From: Pseudoscleropodium purum
Lineage: Eukaryota > Streptophyta > Bryopsida > Hypnales > Brachytheciaceae
Assembly: GCA_963969395.1 (NCBI GenBank)
Contig: OZ017796.1
Span: forward strand, 31,858,243-31,922,242
Length of the DNA: 64,000 bases
Direction of reading: 5' to 3'
Numbering within the stretch: the stretch's first letter is position 1; every line of letters starts with the position of its first letter. The translations under genes were made by a program, and so were the position numbers. The notes under the pieces are model-generated. The model saw nothing but the letters and a program-made list of their open reading frames with translations, was not told the origin of the DNA and made no database searches. This document shows positions 11,761 to 25,705 of this stretch, piece after piece.

Positions 11761-12684
11761 ACCCCTAAAGGACCAAGGTCTTTTTTCTACCAAAAACAAT
11801 TAAAACTGCCATTTCTATAGCAAAAATTTAAAAAAATTAAAAATTATTTTCTTTTCACATCTAAAAATAGGATCTAACACCCAACTATTATGAGAATGTG
11901 TGGAAAAAATTTCAGAATTTTTGATTGCATAGATTGCAAGATATTTGCGTTTAAAGTAGAAAAAACAAGTGATTCAATACATTGCGGGACTAGATTTTTT
12001 TGCTTTGAGCATTTTTTACTTTAATTTTTTGCACTACAGAGTTTTGAGCTTTAAATCTTTATGGTATAGAATTGAGTTGAGAGTATAGGAAAAATTCAAA
12101 ATATTCAAAAAAACTTAATTTTTATTCTTTAAAAAATTGTTAAGTAGAAATAGGTATGAGATAGAAGGAAAATCTAAATTATTAATATCTCTAAATTTAA
12201 ATTTAAATGCACTAATCCCAATGGTGAGATTGTTTTAGCAATCAAGATAAACCATGTACAACTTTTTTTTGGAAAAATTGTAAAAATTGCATTCAAAAAT
12301 GAATCCTACATGTTATTTTTTCAAAAAGATGCTCTAATTGCCCCAAAAACAAGATTGTCCATAACTTTCTCATAAATAATCCAAATGTAATGAATCAAAG
12401 CTTTCCAAGTACACAAAAATATAATCTATGAAGGAAAAAAAATTAAAAATTAAAAATTAAAATTTTTGAAATATTTTTTGCTGCCCCCCATCCTTTGTTT
12501 TGAACTTATTTGGGCATAACCTTTGTTTCTGGGCATCAATTGGAAAAAAAAATTTATTCCCATGAAGCTAATCAATTTTTCTATCTTCAAAAAAAGTTTT
12601 AAAAAATCAAGAAATAATTTCAGCCCGTAGGTACTAGCCCCAAATCCCATTTGTTCCACGAAAGGACAATGGTCCTTTAGGGGT
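11761..12684. mobile_element. TA-flanked inverted-repeat element, family I copy A (924 bp)
   Basis: It begins ACCCCTAAAGGACCA and ends with the inverse, TGGTCCTTTAGGGGT, with TA directly outside both ends (11759-11760, 12685-12686). A TA target duplication suggests a Tc1/mariner-like mechanism. No transposase is encoded, so it would be nonautonomous. The interior contains aatgtgtggaaaaaatttca followed by a block reading tagattgcaagatatt, shared with copies B, C, D and E. It is inserted in the left subterminal repeats of the CACTA-like element and is therefore younger. Confidence 0.75.
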
Positions 12685-12686
12685 TA

Positions 12687-13260
12687 TATGGCATATGACT
12701 TTGTACACTCATATTTTGAGTTGATATGGAAGATGACTTTTGTGGTTCATATTTTCTATTGATATGATAAATGACTATAGTGAGTCATATTTTTTGTTGA
12801 TGTGATAAATGACCCATATGAGTTATATTCTCTATTGATGTAGAAAATGACTCTCATAAGTAATATTTTTTATTTATGTCGAATATACCCCTCGTAATTC
12901 ATATTTTCTATTGATGTGAATTATAACCCTTGTGAATCATATTCTTTCTTGATATAAAATATGACCCTTCTAAGTCATATTTTTTTTTATGTGGAATATA
13001 ACCTTTGTGAGTCATATTTTTGGCTAATGTAACAATTTTCATAGAGCGTTATTAAGAATTTAATGACTGAATGTAGACATGTTTAAAAAATATAAAGTCA
13101 CATTTTTGGTATGACCTGAGCATTATGTGACTACAAACAAACATACTTTGACCAAGATATATTGTGAAATATGACTCAAGCTAATGATATTCTAGATTAG
13201 TGAGAGTGACATTTCTAAGATTTGTCTGTAGTTTGTAATTGTGGTGACTAAGGTTTATAG
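12687..13260. repeat. Degenerate tandem array of ~48 bp units (left subterminal region)
   Basis: Units of roughly 45-55 bp alternate a TATGACT or GTGAGTCATATTTT core with a ttgatgtgga/ttgatatgata spacer, clearest to about 13030 and then decaying. This continues the array cut by the nested element. Confidence 0.65.
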
Positions 13261-13829
13261 TGGCTTCTATCATGAACTACAATCACATTTTTTATACATT
13301 CAAAATGAACATGATGTATTGTAGTCATACACTAATATGGTTTAGCAGCTAAATAAAAGAATCCATGAAATTAAAAACAAATATGTATGATTGATTTTTG
13401 AGATGCACAAGAGACAATTACATTATTTAGTGAAAGTAAATGCAAGAAAGAATGTGACTCTTTTCAATGACATTTATTAGTCACTAATACAAAATATATC
13501 ACAATGATATTCTATAAATGCATATTCCCACACTTATAGGACATATATTCCTTATAAAAATGTGAAGATGTTGCTCTTTTAGTATTGCAAGTAGCTTTAG
13601 ATAACTTCTTTCCAACTTCCAATGCCTAGATATTCAATCAAGGAGGTTAATTTTCAACGAATGAACAATATAGATCAACTTTTAAAGATTTAAGATCAAT
13701 ATATGTAGTATAAGTTTAAGATTATAAAAAACCCATAAGTAAACCACTTTATCTTTAGGAATTGCAAAGAAATAAGAGAAAATAATAACACTATAACCAC
13801 TTTATTCTCTAAAAATTATAAATAAACAG

Positions 13830-14450
13830 AAAAAAACACAATAATAGTGATAGAAAGAATAAGAAGCAAAAGGTAGCAAGTGCAAAGAGGTAAGATGCAA
13901 GAAAAAGCAAGAAAAATAAAAATGTAAGATGTAACAAAAAGCAACAAAAAGCACAAGTTAAGATATAACAAAATGCAACAAGTAAGAAGGAAAAGGAAGA
14001 AATAAACTGTAACAAAAAGAAACAAGAAGCACAAGTTACGATGCAACAAAATGCAACATACAAGAAGAAAAAGCAAGAAATAAGATGCCACAAGGAGCAA
14101 AAAGCAACAAGTAGAAACAATGAGCATAAACTAAGAAGCAACAAAAAAACATGAACTAAGGGGCAACAAGAAACAAGATCTAAGAAGCAACAAGAAAAGA
14201 TTGGACTAATAAGTAACAAGAAACAAGAATTAAGAAGCAAGAAGAAGAAAGAATGAAAAGGTAGTAAGAAACAAGAACTAAGAGGCAACAAAAAGCATGA
14301 TCTAAGAAGAAACAAGAAAAGATTGAATTAATAAGCAACAAGAGCAAGAATTAAGAAGCAAAAAGAAGAAAGAATTAAGTGGTAGCAAGAAACAAGAACT
14401 AAGAGGCAACAAAACCTAGGAGACAACAAGAAGCAAAGAAAAAGAAACAA
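13830..14450. repeat. Purine-rich low-complexity tandem repeat
   Basis: Degenerate repeats of aagaagcaacaagaaacaag, ctaagaggcaacaaaaag and similar phrases run for about 600 bp with almost no pyrimidine runs. The opposite strand therefore has a long open frame rich in Phe, Leu, Cys and Ser, which I regard as a by-product and not a gene. Confidence 0.8.
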
Positions 14451-16014
14451 AAATAGTCAAATGTTGCACTTTAAAAGGGAGGTAGAAAAAATGGTGGCTA
14501 GGATTTCAAAACCCTAATCATATAACTTGCATTGGTCATGCTTATGACTTGCTCTAGTCGTGTGACTTGACGTAGCCATGCAATTGACCAAATATGACTA
14601 TACTAAACAACTAAGCTATTTTAATAATCAAAATTTGATCCAAAGTCAATACATGTTGCACTATAACTACACAAAATGTTTGAAAGAAAATTGCAAGACC
14701 TTAAGCACCTACAATTATAGCAAAAAAATGTACAAAAGTATGTGGGAGTGAAAGTAGTTAATAGAAGTGCTATTTAAAAGTATCTTTGAAGCAAAACAAG
14801 GGATAATGCTTTTATTGTCTAAATATATTCTTGTAAGAACATCTAAACAACCATCTATTAATTGCAATACAAGTGGGCACATGCCTACAGTGAGCCTCAA
14901 TCTTCATATATGAATAGTTTTGTGACTTTTCTACGGCCCACAAAGACCTTCTAAAATTGTGGCTTGAATGAATTTGCTAAAAACTTTCTAAAAAATAAAC
15001 AAACTTCAATACATGACATGTGCATGTTTTAACTATATTCTTGAAATAAAACATACCAAACCATGTTCTTTATTGTTGAACTTTAAGTCCTAAGTTGAAT
15101 ATTTAAGTATTATTCAATTGGCATTATAAATAGTGAACAAATTTTTTCTAACGATAAACTATAAGTGGTTCACATCTTAATTATAATTGAAAAAAATTAG
15201 AAAAATTAGAAATTTGAGGTGGTTTTGGATGGTTTGGGCCAATCTAAGCCAAAGCTCTAAACTTCCAAATCCAAGTTAAAAAAAATTCAAAATTTTTCAT
15301 ACTTTAAATTATAGAGTGTTGCATGCCTATTCAAAAATAATAAGTCTTTATAATGAGATTTTTTTGCAAATATTATAGATGGATGAAGTTTTGTCTCTTA
15401 TTCATTTTTCAACATTTTCTTCTAGCCTATAAATCTACATTAACTTTTACTTTCAAGATTGGATTGTAAATGAAAAATGTCACCTAAATTTAAGGTTCCT
15501 TTTTAGCTTGAATTAGATGAATTTTGATATTTTTAATCCAAATTTAACGCTCTTGATTATTCCATTTCATTATAATATATTTTTCTTAACATTTATCCAT
15601 TTTTAAAAGTGTGGTATGTCCTTGAAAACCTTTAAGAATTACCAAAGTGATTTTGAATTCACAGTTGGATTTTAATAAATTCTTAAGTTTGAGTTAAAAT
15701 TCTAATTTCTAATGTAATTTCTAATAGGTTCTACAAAAAAAATAAGAAAGTGCCAAATTCAAGGACATGACTTAGAATCCATTTCTATCTCATCCCCATT
15801 TTTTATCATGCATATTAGAAGAGCCGACCCATTTCCAACCACTTAAGCAATTATAGACATGTGGAGTGTAGATTTTGTGAGTGCAATTTTTTTTTCTTAA
15901 GTAGGAATAGAGTTCGGAAGAAATACATAATTTTCCAAAAAAATTTAACTCAAAATATAATTATTATGAATTTTTTAGCCGAATTGTACTATACGACCTA
16001 TATTTGTCATATAG

Positions 16015-16150
16015 ACTTTTTTATTTCTAACTTTAGGCTGGTTGCAAATCAACCAAGGGTTGATTACAATATTGAGAGCCTTACAACCAATCATCATATA
16101 CTACAACAACTACACGAGAATAAAATAGCCTATAGGCTAAAAATGGGGGT
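16015..16150. repeat. Dispersed repeat, copy near 16.0 kb
   Basis: The stretch around ggctggttgcaaatcaacca, followed by a gattacaatattgagag-type block, closely resembles 19165-19290. One copy lies inside and the other just outside the CACTA-like element, in the same orientation. Confidence 0.6.
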
Positions 16151-16988
16151 GGGGTGATAAAAAATAGGTCACCCTTATATAGTTGTATCATGAGGCTTGC
16201 CCTAATTCATTTTTATTGTAATTTTTGTATTTTTGTATACAACTTGAATAATAACTTTTACAATAAGGTGTAAAAATTTTATTTGTGATTGAATTTGTTT
16301 CTTTCAACCTTTTTCTTTCTACTTCTCTCTTTTGACTTTTTTCAAAAAAAATTCTATATTTTTTCATGTCTTTTTGGATTATTTTAGAATTTCAATCTTT
16401 AATTTCTATTACTATTAATTCATTTTAATAATTCTAGAAATCAAACAATTGTTATGATAAAATCTTCATAAGTGCTAAATAAGTATATATTGAAGACCTT
16501 AAAATTTCATTTGGTCAATTATGCATTATTTTAATTAACAATCCTTGTTTAATACAAAGTCAAAACTCTATAAGGGGGTCAATTTAGTCTCCTAATTATG
16601 CCCAAAGCTTTAAGTAGCAACTTTGAAACTATATACTTCTAATTCAAACACTTAGAATCTAAATACAAACAACATTCATCACTTGCTCTTGCTCTATAGG
16701 TACTCAAGTATGGATTTTTTTCACTCTTTTTTTCTTCTTGGATTAAATTTTTTCAAAGCTTCAAGTGTTTTTCTAAGCCCCACAGTCTTCTAAACCCCAC
16801 AATCTTCAATCTACTTCACTAGTGTGAATGCATTAGATTTCACTTTGTATCAACCAATCTAATTAGCTCTTAATTTGTATCAACTACCACAATCAATCAA
16901 TATAATTAGTTAATTTTCCAATGCAATCAATTTGCTAGTGTACAAACTACACGTGTGATCATGTCTTCATGACCTAATGTATTTGTTA

Positions 16989-17914
16989 ACCTCTAAAATT
17001 CCTTAACTATGTTCTCACCAAAAGCTCTTCAAAATTGTTATTTTTAGGACAAGTATTCAAAAACACTTAAAAATATTTTTATATACATCCAACCATAGGA
17101 TCTTGTATCATGATAATTTGGAAAGATGTGGAAAAAATTTCAGAAATTTCCACTGTGTAGATTGCAAGATATCAGTGTTTAAAGTGACAAAAAGCCTTTT
17201 GAGGGCCCTACAAAAAACCGGGCAGTTGTGCTTCACAAGGTCACATTTAAATGAAAAAATGTCCAAAATGGTTTCAACTCTTTGGATTCATTCTTCAAGG
17301 TAAGTTGGCTACATGTTTGAAAATTTTCAGATCATTTGAAATTGTACAACATATAGGAAAAAAATAGTAAATAGAAAGAAGTAGAGATTGAATCAAAATA
17401 CTAAACTGTTAATAATTTAGTTATGGAATTGAAAAATCCCAATGTTTGTAATGTTGTGGTAAAGAATCTTCACCTAATGTTTTTTTTGTTTTTTTTTCAA
17501 AAATATTGAAAATTGAATTCAATAAAGAACTTCAAAGTTTATTTTGGAGTAGAGAATCCATAACTGCCTACAAACTAAAACACCTCATTATTTTTGACTC
17601 ATTAATCAAATGGAATAATTCATATATATATATATATATATATATATAAATCTAGAAAGTTAATTTCAAATTTTTATTTTTGAAAAAGGTGATTTTTTCA
17701 GATCTGCCCAAACTGCCTGATTGAGAAACAAATTACATATTAGGCCATAAATTTTGACTTATATTTTCAAATGTCCTGAAATTTGTGCACATGAAAGTAT
17801 TCCTTTTTCACACCTTCTATTAAAATTTGGGCTAAAAATATGGAAATTTTTGCTCACATGCACTTGCCTAAAAAAGTTATGTTGCCAAAAAATGCACCTT
17901 GGTCCTTTAGGGGT
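16989..17914. mobile_element. TA-flanked inverted-repeat element, family I copy B (926 bp)
   Basis: The left end is ACCTCTAAAATTCC after TA; the right end is TTGGTCCTTTAGGGGT, with the outer TA decayed to TC. Its length and interior match copies A and C, including the gatgtggaaaaaatttcaga and tagattgcaagatat blocks. It carries an (AT)n run at 17622-17648. An ORF at 17754-17966 crosses the element end and is not considered real. Confidence 0.7.
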
Positions 17915-18419
17915 TCAACAATATTCCATCTTTGTGATTAAAGAAATCAACAATCTCTATATTTGAACCAATACTTTGTATAACTCCCTTGGTCACCAAA
18001 AATATATTTCAATTTAAAAAAAACCAGCCATAAGGAACCAAAACACATTTAATATACACTTTGAGACCCTTTTCCTATTCTTTCTAAAACAACAAGTCGG
18101 TTAGGAATTCATCTATTGTCTCATGTTGTTTATTATTTCACTTTTCTCTACTTCTTTTTTGAACACTATAACAAATTGAAATTTTTAAAATTTTAAATTT
18201 TAAAATTTTAAAATTTAAATTAAATTTTTAAAAATTAAACAGGGTCTTTTAAACCTAGATGCCACCCTAAATTTTTGAACATGAATTCTATAATAGGCAC
18301 AATATACAACAACAAATTTTTAATAGGCATAAAATAGAGTTACACCCACACCCTAAAGAATGGGATCTATAGCTAAAATACTAAAGAGCCATTTTAGATT
18401 GGCCCCTTTTCCCTTGGAC

Positions 18420-19111
18420 TATCCAAAAAGTAAAAAAATGACTATAAAATATGACTCTCCCTTCCAAAAAAATATGTTTGAAGCAAAAATATAATTACTT
18501 ACTCTCTAAACATGTGTCCTATCCAAATTTTCTATGGGCTATCCAAAAAGGAGAAAAAATGACTTTGAAAAAAAATATGACTAAAAAATATGACTCAAGA
18601 AAAATATCACTAGATGCTCTTTAAACATGTTCCTTGTCCAAATTTTCTTTGGGTTGCCCAAAATGGAAAAAAATTGACTATGAAAAAAATGTGATTACAA
18701 AATATGACTCCCTCCAAAACATGATTGCAAAATATGACTCAAGCAAAAATATGACTAGGTCATCTTCAAACATGTTCTCCGCCCAAATTTTCCTTGGGCT
18801 ATTCTAAAACAAAAAAATGTCACTATTGAAAATATATAACTACAAAATATGACTGTCACAAAAATATGACTACAAATATGACTAGATGTTCCCTAAATAT
18901 GTTCCCTACCATTCCCTATGAAGTACTAAGCCGTTTCCAATGGGTATATACTATTAAACCTGTGAAATACAAGGTGAAAATATGACAAATAGTTATATTT
19001 GTAGTCATGTTTTTTTCCAAGATGTTGACCTCTGAGAATATAACTGTGAACAATCACTAGTCATCCTGAGTCATATTTTTGCAGTCATAAAATGCTCGTT
19101 TTGTTGTAGTG
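18420..19111. repeat. Right subterminal TATGACT repeats of the CACTA-like element
   Basis: Many copies of aaatatgact are interleaved with a repeated phrase built on catgttccctatccaaatttt-like and gggctatccaaaa-like blocks (unit about 120 bp, four or more times). This mirrors the left-end array. Confidence 0.7.
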
Positions 19112-22100
19112 AAATTTTTTAGTTAAAGATTTTATTCAATCCATACTAGCTTTATATACCTCCCTATTTCCAACCAAGGGCTGGTTGCTTATTCCACCAA
19201 GGTTTGATTGCAATATTGAGAGGCTTGTAGCCAATCATAGTGCACCACAACTACACCATAATTGATCACTAGTCATCTCTTATGTATGAAAAGAGAATAG
19301 ACTACATTAGGAGAATGGAGGGGGAGTGATAAAGAATGGGTTGCCTCTCATACCTTCTTAAGCTAGGGTGAATTGAATTCCTCATTCCCTCATATTTTAT
19401 CCTTGAGGAAAACATTGAAATTTTTTGTTACAACACATGATAGATTTTGGAAATTTTGAATTCATATTTGCAATAAGAGGTTTCAAATGAGGTTAAAGAG
19501 GGGAAGAAATACAAAAAAGCACAACAGAGAATAAGAGGCAATTTTTTACAAGTACCCTTGGCTAGGACAATAGGGAGGCAATCCTCCCTAGCACCTAGGT
19601 TTAAAAGACCCTGTTGGGGCCATCCCTCCTATGCTCATAGCTTCGTTTTTGGACACCATTCCCAAGCACCATTCCCTATAGCCACTTCGTTTTACCATTT
19701 TCGGTCATTTAATCTCATAATCATTTTTTCATTTGAAAAATCTTTAATCTATCACTAAATCTCAAAATCAATAACAATGTTGGATAGATATTAACTATAT
19801 ATTTATGAAATGGATATTTTAGTAATTTGCATACTATTGTTAATGTGTAATGTTTTAGCAGTTATATATATATGAATACCAATACAACACTTGTCCATAC
19901 CTATCATCTATCATGTAGTTAACCTTCAAATAAGGTCCTTAACCTTAGATATGTAAGGAAATAACAATTTTTCAATCAAATACCCATCATACACATAAGA
20001 ATTGGAAAAAAAAAAGTCTTTATTCTAGTCTTATTTTTGAAGGCAATGCTCATCAATGACAAAATTAAAATGTCATGCAGCTAGCAAATATCTTAAGCAT
20101 GAAAAATGTAGGTAATAAATATTCTTTGTTAATGAACAAAACAGTAAAAATGTATAGAGATCACAAGAATGCAATATAAAGCATAATATTCATGTATATA
20201 TAAAAGAAATAATAAATAAACAAATAAAACATACCTCTTCTATATTCCAAGTGCTCCCAATGCTCCCTTCTCCCTCTATTCATATGAAAAAGGGAGGTTG
20301 TCAAGTGCACAAATGTATAATGCATCTTTGAACTCTACATCTTAAATGATATTTGTATATACCATTGGCTAAATCTGTGATGTAACATCTCAATTATTGT
20401 ATTGAAGTTTAACATTGTTATGTTCCACTTAATATTGAAAAAGATGCAACAATCATAAAATGCTATGTGACAGAAGTTCATACTTTATATTTATTGTAGA
20501 AAATGAAAATATACATACATTGAAAAGAAAGTATCTCTATATTTGTTTTATTTGGAGCAAAAATAAAGTCAAAATGATAGAAAGAAGTAGCCATATAAAA
20601 TGGCTCCCACTAATAGAGTTCCTAAAACAACATGGCAAAAAGTGTGTTGCAAGAATGGGGATGATTGGTCCCATCCATTCTAATGGCAGCAACAAGGGGG
20701 GTCATTTAACCTTGCTTGTATTATCACAACCCTCAACACAAGGTATATCCAAAATACCTTGGTGAGAAAGGGGGGCCTTGATGGTGGCTTCCCAAGCTTT
20801 GCAAGAGACTAGGTGAATAAAAATGAGGGATTCCAAGTAGACTAGTCACTGCAACACTTCGTTTGAAATATGATGAGAGCACGCATCAAAAGATCCAAAT
20901 AATGCAAAGATCCAAATTGTGAGTCAAAAGATATGGCTCTTTAAAGTTGGCAATGTCCAAGCTGTGAACCTAAGGTGTGAGATGTAGGAATGGGGGTTCT
21001 CGGAGGAACCTCTTGTTCAAATAGGGCAAGTCTTGCATTATTGGAAAGCTAACAAGACAATGATTCTATAATTCTAAGGCTTATGAAATGCATAGCTATT
21101 GGCTAGAAGTTATAGGCAAACAAGAGGCTCACTCCAAAGAATTACACCTTCCAAGGGATCTCAAACCTTTGTAAAGTCATAATTTATTCAATACTTGTTG
21201 CATTTAAAAAAAAGTGAGTAATTCAAGGTGTTTCAAGGAAAAATTTGATCACAAAAAGAATCTTGCATTTTATATTTGGAATTTAGAACTAAAACTTGTC
21301 CTAATGAGAAGATCAATAATACTTTAGAGCTCATTAGTGAAGCTAAGGCATAGGGTCAAGTACCTTGACTATTCCAATTCTTTGCTTCTAAAATATGAGT
21401 AAATGTCTAAAAGGTCAATTAGATATTTGAAAGAAGATTAGGAGTCCAAAAGATAGTCATGCCTAACAATTGCAAGATTTCCATTAGAGATTAAAGCACT
21501 TTTGCAAGTATATGTAACAAAACCTAGCTAGATAGAATTTAGTAGTTTATGATAGAAAAATACTTTTAGCTTTAAATGTATTTGTAATAACACTACAAGC
21601 AAACAATGTCCAAATTGACAGAAAAATTGTCCAAATTGACAAAATATTGACAGAAAATAGTGTCAGGATTGACAAAAAATGACAACAAATTAATCCATTA
21701 AATTAGGGGTTATTATCCATTCTAAGAGTATTGTAGAAAGTTAGATGCTAACCTTGTAGTTAATAACTCAAATAGTATGAGAGATGAGATGGTTGAAGAT
21801 TGAAGATAGGTATATTTAGGATGAAAACATTTCAAAAACTCAATAGTGAAATCCATTTGTCAAAATTCCCTTTCAGTTAAAAGATTATCATATTTTGTCC
21901 ATTGAAATTTACCCCCTAAATGATTTTGACTATATTTTCACCAAAACCGCTTTCAAACTACCATTTCTAGTACATGTACCAAATTTTTGAAAAAAAACAT
22001 TTTTGGACACATGTATCCAAAGGATCTTGTATTAATCTTGCTTGAAAACATGTGGAAAAAGTTTCAGAATTTTCCATTGTGTAGATTGTAAGATATTAGC

Positions 22101-24256
22101 ATTTGAAGGGACAAAAATCCTTTCTTTTGCCTTGCAAATTTCCGAGGCAGTTGCACTTCAAAAGGTCACATTTGTAAGAAAAATGTCCAAAATGGTAGTG
22201 ACTCTTTGAATTCATTATTCAAGTTGACTACACGTTTGAAAAATTTCAGATCATTTGGAATCATACAACATAGAGGAAAAATATAGTAAGTAGAAAAGAG
22301 TAGAAAATGATTCAAAATACTAAATTGTTAAAAATTTAATTATGCGATTGAAAAATTCCAATCCCAATGGTTGTAATGTTTTAATAAACAACCTATAGTC
22401 ACTATTTTATTTTTTTTCCAAAAATATTGAAAAATGAGTTAGATAAAGGACTTCAAAGTTTGTCTTAGAGTAGACATTCAATAACAATTTGCAAACTTCT
22501 ACAAACTAAAACTAGAACTTTTGATTCATTGATCAAAATAGAATGATTCAAAGTATATATAAATCTAGAGAATTAATTTCAAACTTTAATTTCTTTAAAA
22601 AAAAAATTCAAAGAAGTTATTTTTGCTACCCGGATTGCCCATCAAGCAATGAAAAGTACATATCATACGATTACTTTTTAGCCATGTAGTCAAAAGTTAT
22701 GAAAATTGTTGAGTGTTAAAGCTACTCCTTGGGCACATATTGTGTTAAAATTTCAAAGAAAAGAAATAAAAACTCCATTTATAGTAAGCTGCCCAAAATT
22801 TCTATACTGCCAAAAAACGCAATTCAGACATTTAGGGGTTAAAAAGAGGAAATTAATTTAGACCTTCTTATGAAAAGTGTATATTGTATAGTAAGTATAT
22901 GAGCCTACACTTAGTATTTGGAACTTCCTGTTGTAAAGGTTATTGAAAAAATTACAAATTTTTCTAGTGCTTTTTTTGGAATAAAGAAGATGATTTTTAT
23001 ATAGAAAGTCAATTATTTAGAACAAAATTTTTGATGTAGTAATGCACTCCAACAAGTTTCAAGGCATTTTGACATCAACAAATACTTGAACTGGTGATTT
23101 CTTCAAATTTAGGTGGAATTTCACATTAGAGAGTATTTAGACCCAAAAAGTGCCCCTTAAGGAGCTTGACTTGGATACTTGAATTTCATTTAAATTTGTA
23201 CTTAGAGAACAAAGGACATAATATTTCCCCTATTTCCATCCACTGGTTGTACTCGCAATTGAAGCCATTCTATTGGTTGGGAGTGCGAGCTTACAAAATA
23301 CAAACCTTTGTATAAAGTGTGAGAACGTGAGGGAGGCCATTAAAAAATTCAAATGTATTGTTGGAAAGGACTCCTCCAGTCTTTACTCTTGTAGTTTTTA
23401 TTGAACATATTAATTTATAAATCTTTGAAGATATTCTCTCAACAAAAGATGAGACTTGTTTGGAGCAGCAAATACCACATGTGTTTCTATCACATTCAAA
23501 TTTAAATCTAACTAAACTTCTAACATTAATATTTTCTCATGGAGCCCATGTACGGCCTCACCTAGTTCAATTTTGTCTCCATTCAGTATGCTTAGCTGAT
23601 GCTGAAGAATTCAAATAACTCCATTGTCTTCTTGTCCTTGACACATTGTCAGTGGTAAGTGCAACTTGAGAATCCTCAAAAATCTTAATGATCTTATATT
23701 CCCAATGTTGAATCACTTTGAACCACCACTTATATGTTTGAACAATTGCACTTTGATAAGTCTATTGTAATTGCAGAATGTTGTGTGTGTTGGTAGGTTG
23801 TTTGGCAATGTAATGAGACTTCTCTATAACCTGTGTGAACCAAACTGCTAAATTGTTGTATGTATTTACAAACCATGTTAAATACTTTACAAGCACATGT
23901 TGCCCACAAGAAGGAAAATGTCAGTTGTTAATAGTTTAGTTTACTTCTATACATCCTAATGCTAATCAACAATAAGAATTAGTAACTATTACAAAAAAAT
24001 TAATTTTCAAAAGAACCACAAATTTACTATAGGTAATTAATTCTAGAGTGAAGTAATCATGCCTATAACGTACAAGTTTGTAGAATCTATGGTTGCAAAG
24101 GTTGCATGGACTTACTACATAGTATGTCACATGGCCTTCATGAAATACCTTCAGGAATAGCTTCCCCCATTTTTCAACTTTTTCCTTATACTTTGTTTGT
24201 TGTTGCATAGTCAAGGTCATACTATTGAAGTATACTTGCAAATCAACAAATGCACT
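19112..24256. other. AT-rich intergenic DNA with repeats
   Basis: No gene seen. It contains the second copy of the 16.0 kb repeat (19165-19290), a block at 19555-19740 with gggagg and cctccct inverted motifs, and the family I element at 21912-22839. Short ORFs at 19558-19758 and 20460-20765 lack motifs and splice context. Confidence 0.55.
21912..22839. mobile_element. TA-flanked inverted-repeat element, family I copy C (928 bp)
   Basis: The left end CCCCCTAAATG follows TA at 21910-21911. The right end ATTTAGGGGT is followed by TA at 22840-22841. The interior is colinear with copy B over most of its length, including the shared acatgtggaaaaagtttcag, gtagattgtaagatatta and ggtcacatttgtaag blocks. 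Confidence 0.72.
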
Positions 24257-25236
24257 CTACATATCTTTCTTAATCAATTTAGCTCCACCTTGAGAAATAT
24301 TGTTCTTCTCAGCCTCACATACATCTTTGTAAACCTTGTCAAATTGAGACCATGATCTGGGTGAAAATAAGGCTCTGCAATGAGTCCCATTGAATGACAA
24401 TTTAGAGGGTAAGTTGGAATGTTTGCTTGATAGCCTGGCATTTTTAGTGAGGATGACTGCACCTCCATCCACACTTGCTTTAAACAAAGCATATTCCATC
24501 TCTATAATGGCTTCTTTTCTTATAGCAACATCTTTGATACTCCAAGCTTAGTAAATATGCAAATGTATTATCTTCTCCATTATGAGGCATTAGGCACAAA
24601 ATGTGCACATGTGCATACAATTGAGAGGAATGTCAAGAATGGGGCTTCATTGGCCATTGTTGTTAGACCCTTTCACTAGTTCAAATGTTATGGATGATGA
24701 AAACAAACCACCACTTCAAAGTTGCTTACTCTTCTCCACATTTGAAGCTTGAGTAGTTGTTAGCACTTTGCCTTGCACTTTTTGTTGCCAATAATAGATA
24801 CATGGGTGCTTCACAATAGGGCCATGGCTGAAACCATACAAATACTCAATTGTCTTCATATCACACGCTACATGCCACTCTATCATTAATTTTTTATTCC
24901 ATCAACAAAAAGTTTCGCACCATTTGATTGAACTTTGATCACTGAAGGAATACTTGTTTGATTCAATATCCACTTAAGACACTCATGAGATTCTTTTATG
25001 ACACGGAATGTGGCTATTGGCCATATATCATTATCAAACTGAACACTGAAATATCGAGAGTCATCACGAGCGACGTTGGAGTTGATTGCACGATTCACTA
25101 TAGTGATGCTGATCCTCTCAAACTTCTCATGTTTTACAATCTCTGTAGTATGAACTAAAATTGTCTTCAGCATGCCTAAATTGACAACCCCTATGTAATG
25201 GTCACCACTCACCACGTCTGAAGTCATGGATCTCAA
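24257..25236 (-). pseudogene. Decayed coding sequence of an unrecognised family
   Basis: The segment 24886-25236 reads a protein-like 116-residue frame (with HYIGVVNLGMLKTILVH and SVQFDNDIWPIATFRVIKES). It then hits a stop in an A-run near 24893. Directly downstream another frame continues with protein-like text (EWHVACDMKTIEYLYGF, then YYWQQKVQGKVLTTTQASN) before a stop near 24718. A third open piece, 24257-24499, includes THCRALFSPRSWSQFDKVY. The broken but protein-like reading suggests a frameshifted multi-exon gene or a gene captured by a repeat. I recognise no domain. It may extend to the ORF at 23966-24241. Confidence 0.35.
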
Positions 25237-25705
25237 AAAGGTTACCCAGGTTCAGCAATGGTGGATACTGAAGCTTCGATTGCAAAGTCAAAGAATTGCT
25301 AGTGAGCCCAAGCAACGTCCGACGTCTAATTCATGTGCATATTGAGTTAGGTGCGGCATGACACGTCTTCAATGAAGTTTGGCACACAAAACTTGACCTT
25401 GCATTCACAGAAGCAAAACATGAGGAAGTTTACATATAAGCCCACACTCGCGAGTATACCACGCAGTGCCACAGGGACGACTGAGACTCTCATAACCTAG
25501 CTAGCAGTGCTTCTTCACTGCGAACTGTACGAGGCGTGTTCCAGTTATATCAGGACGCCATGGATCCATGAAACCTCTGAAAGGTTTTCTCTTCATTCAT
25601 GTAACGAGGATCTAGAGCAAGAGAGAAGATCATCTGTGACATTGAAGGCATCAAGAATTGAAGCTAGCAGCCCGTACACATACTTGCACAAGAGAATCAG
25701 TTTTC

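Larger units (their letters stand above)
11378..19111. mobile_element. CACTA-like (En/Spm) nonautonomous DNA transposon, 7.7 kb
   Basis: The left end starts CATTACAACAAAATGGG. The reverse complement of the right end starts CACTACAACAAAACGAG. Both continue with TTTTATGACT, one base, then CAAAA(A)TATGACT. CACTACAA-type termini are the hallmark of plant CACTA elements. Both ends are followed inward by many copies of TATGACT/AGTCATA, matching the subterminal transposase-binding repeats of that superfamily. The flanking triplets are GAA and AAA, so a 3 bp target duplication is only approximate. No transposase ORF is visible. The interior holds two nested elements (11761-12684, 16989-17914) and simple repeats. 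The two ends could instead come from two related elements. Confidence 0.65.

Noticed and set aside
13809..14315. Minus-strand ORF of 168 codons rich in Phe, Leu, Cys and Ser
   Set aside because: It is the complement of a purine-rich simple repeat, which lacks stops by composition. No domain or splice context.
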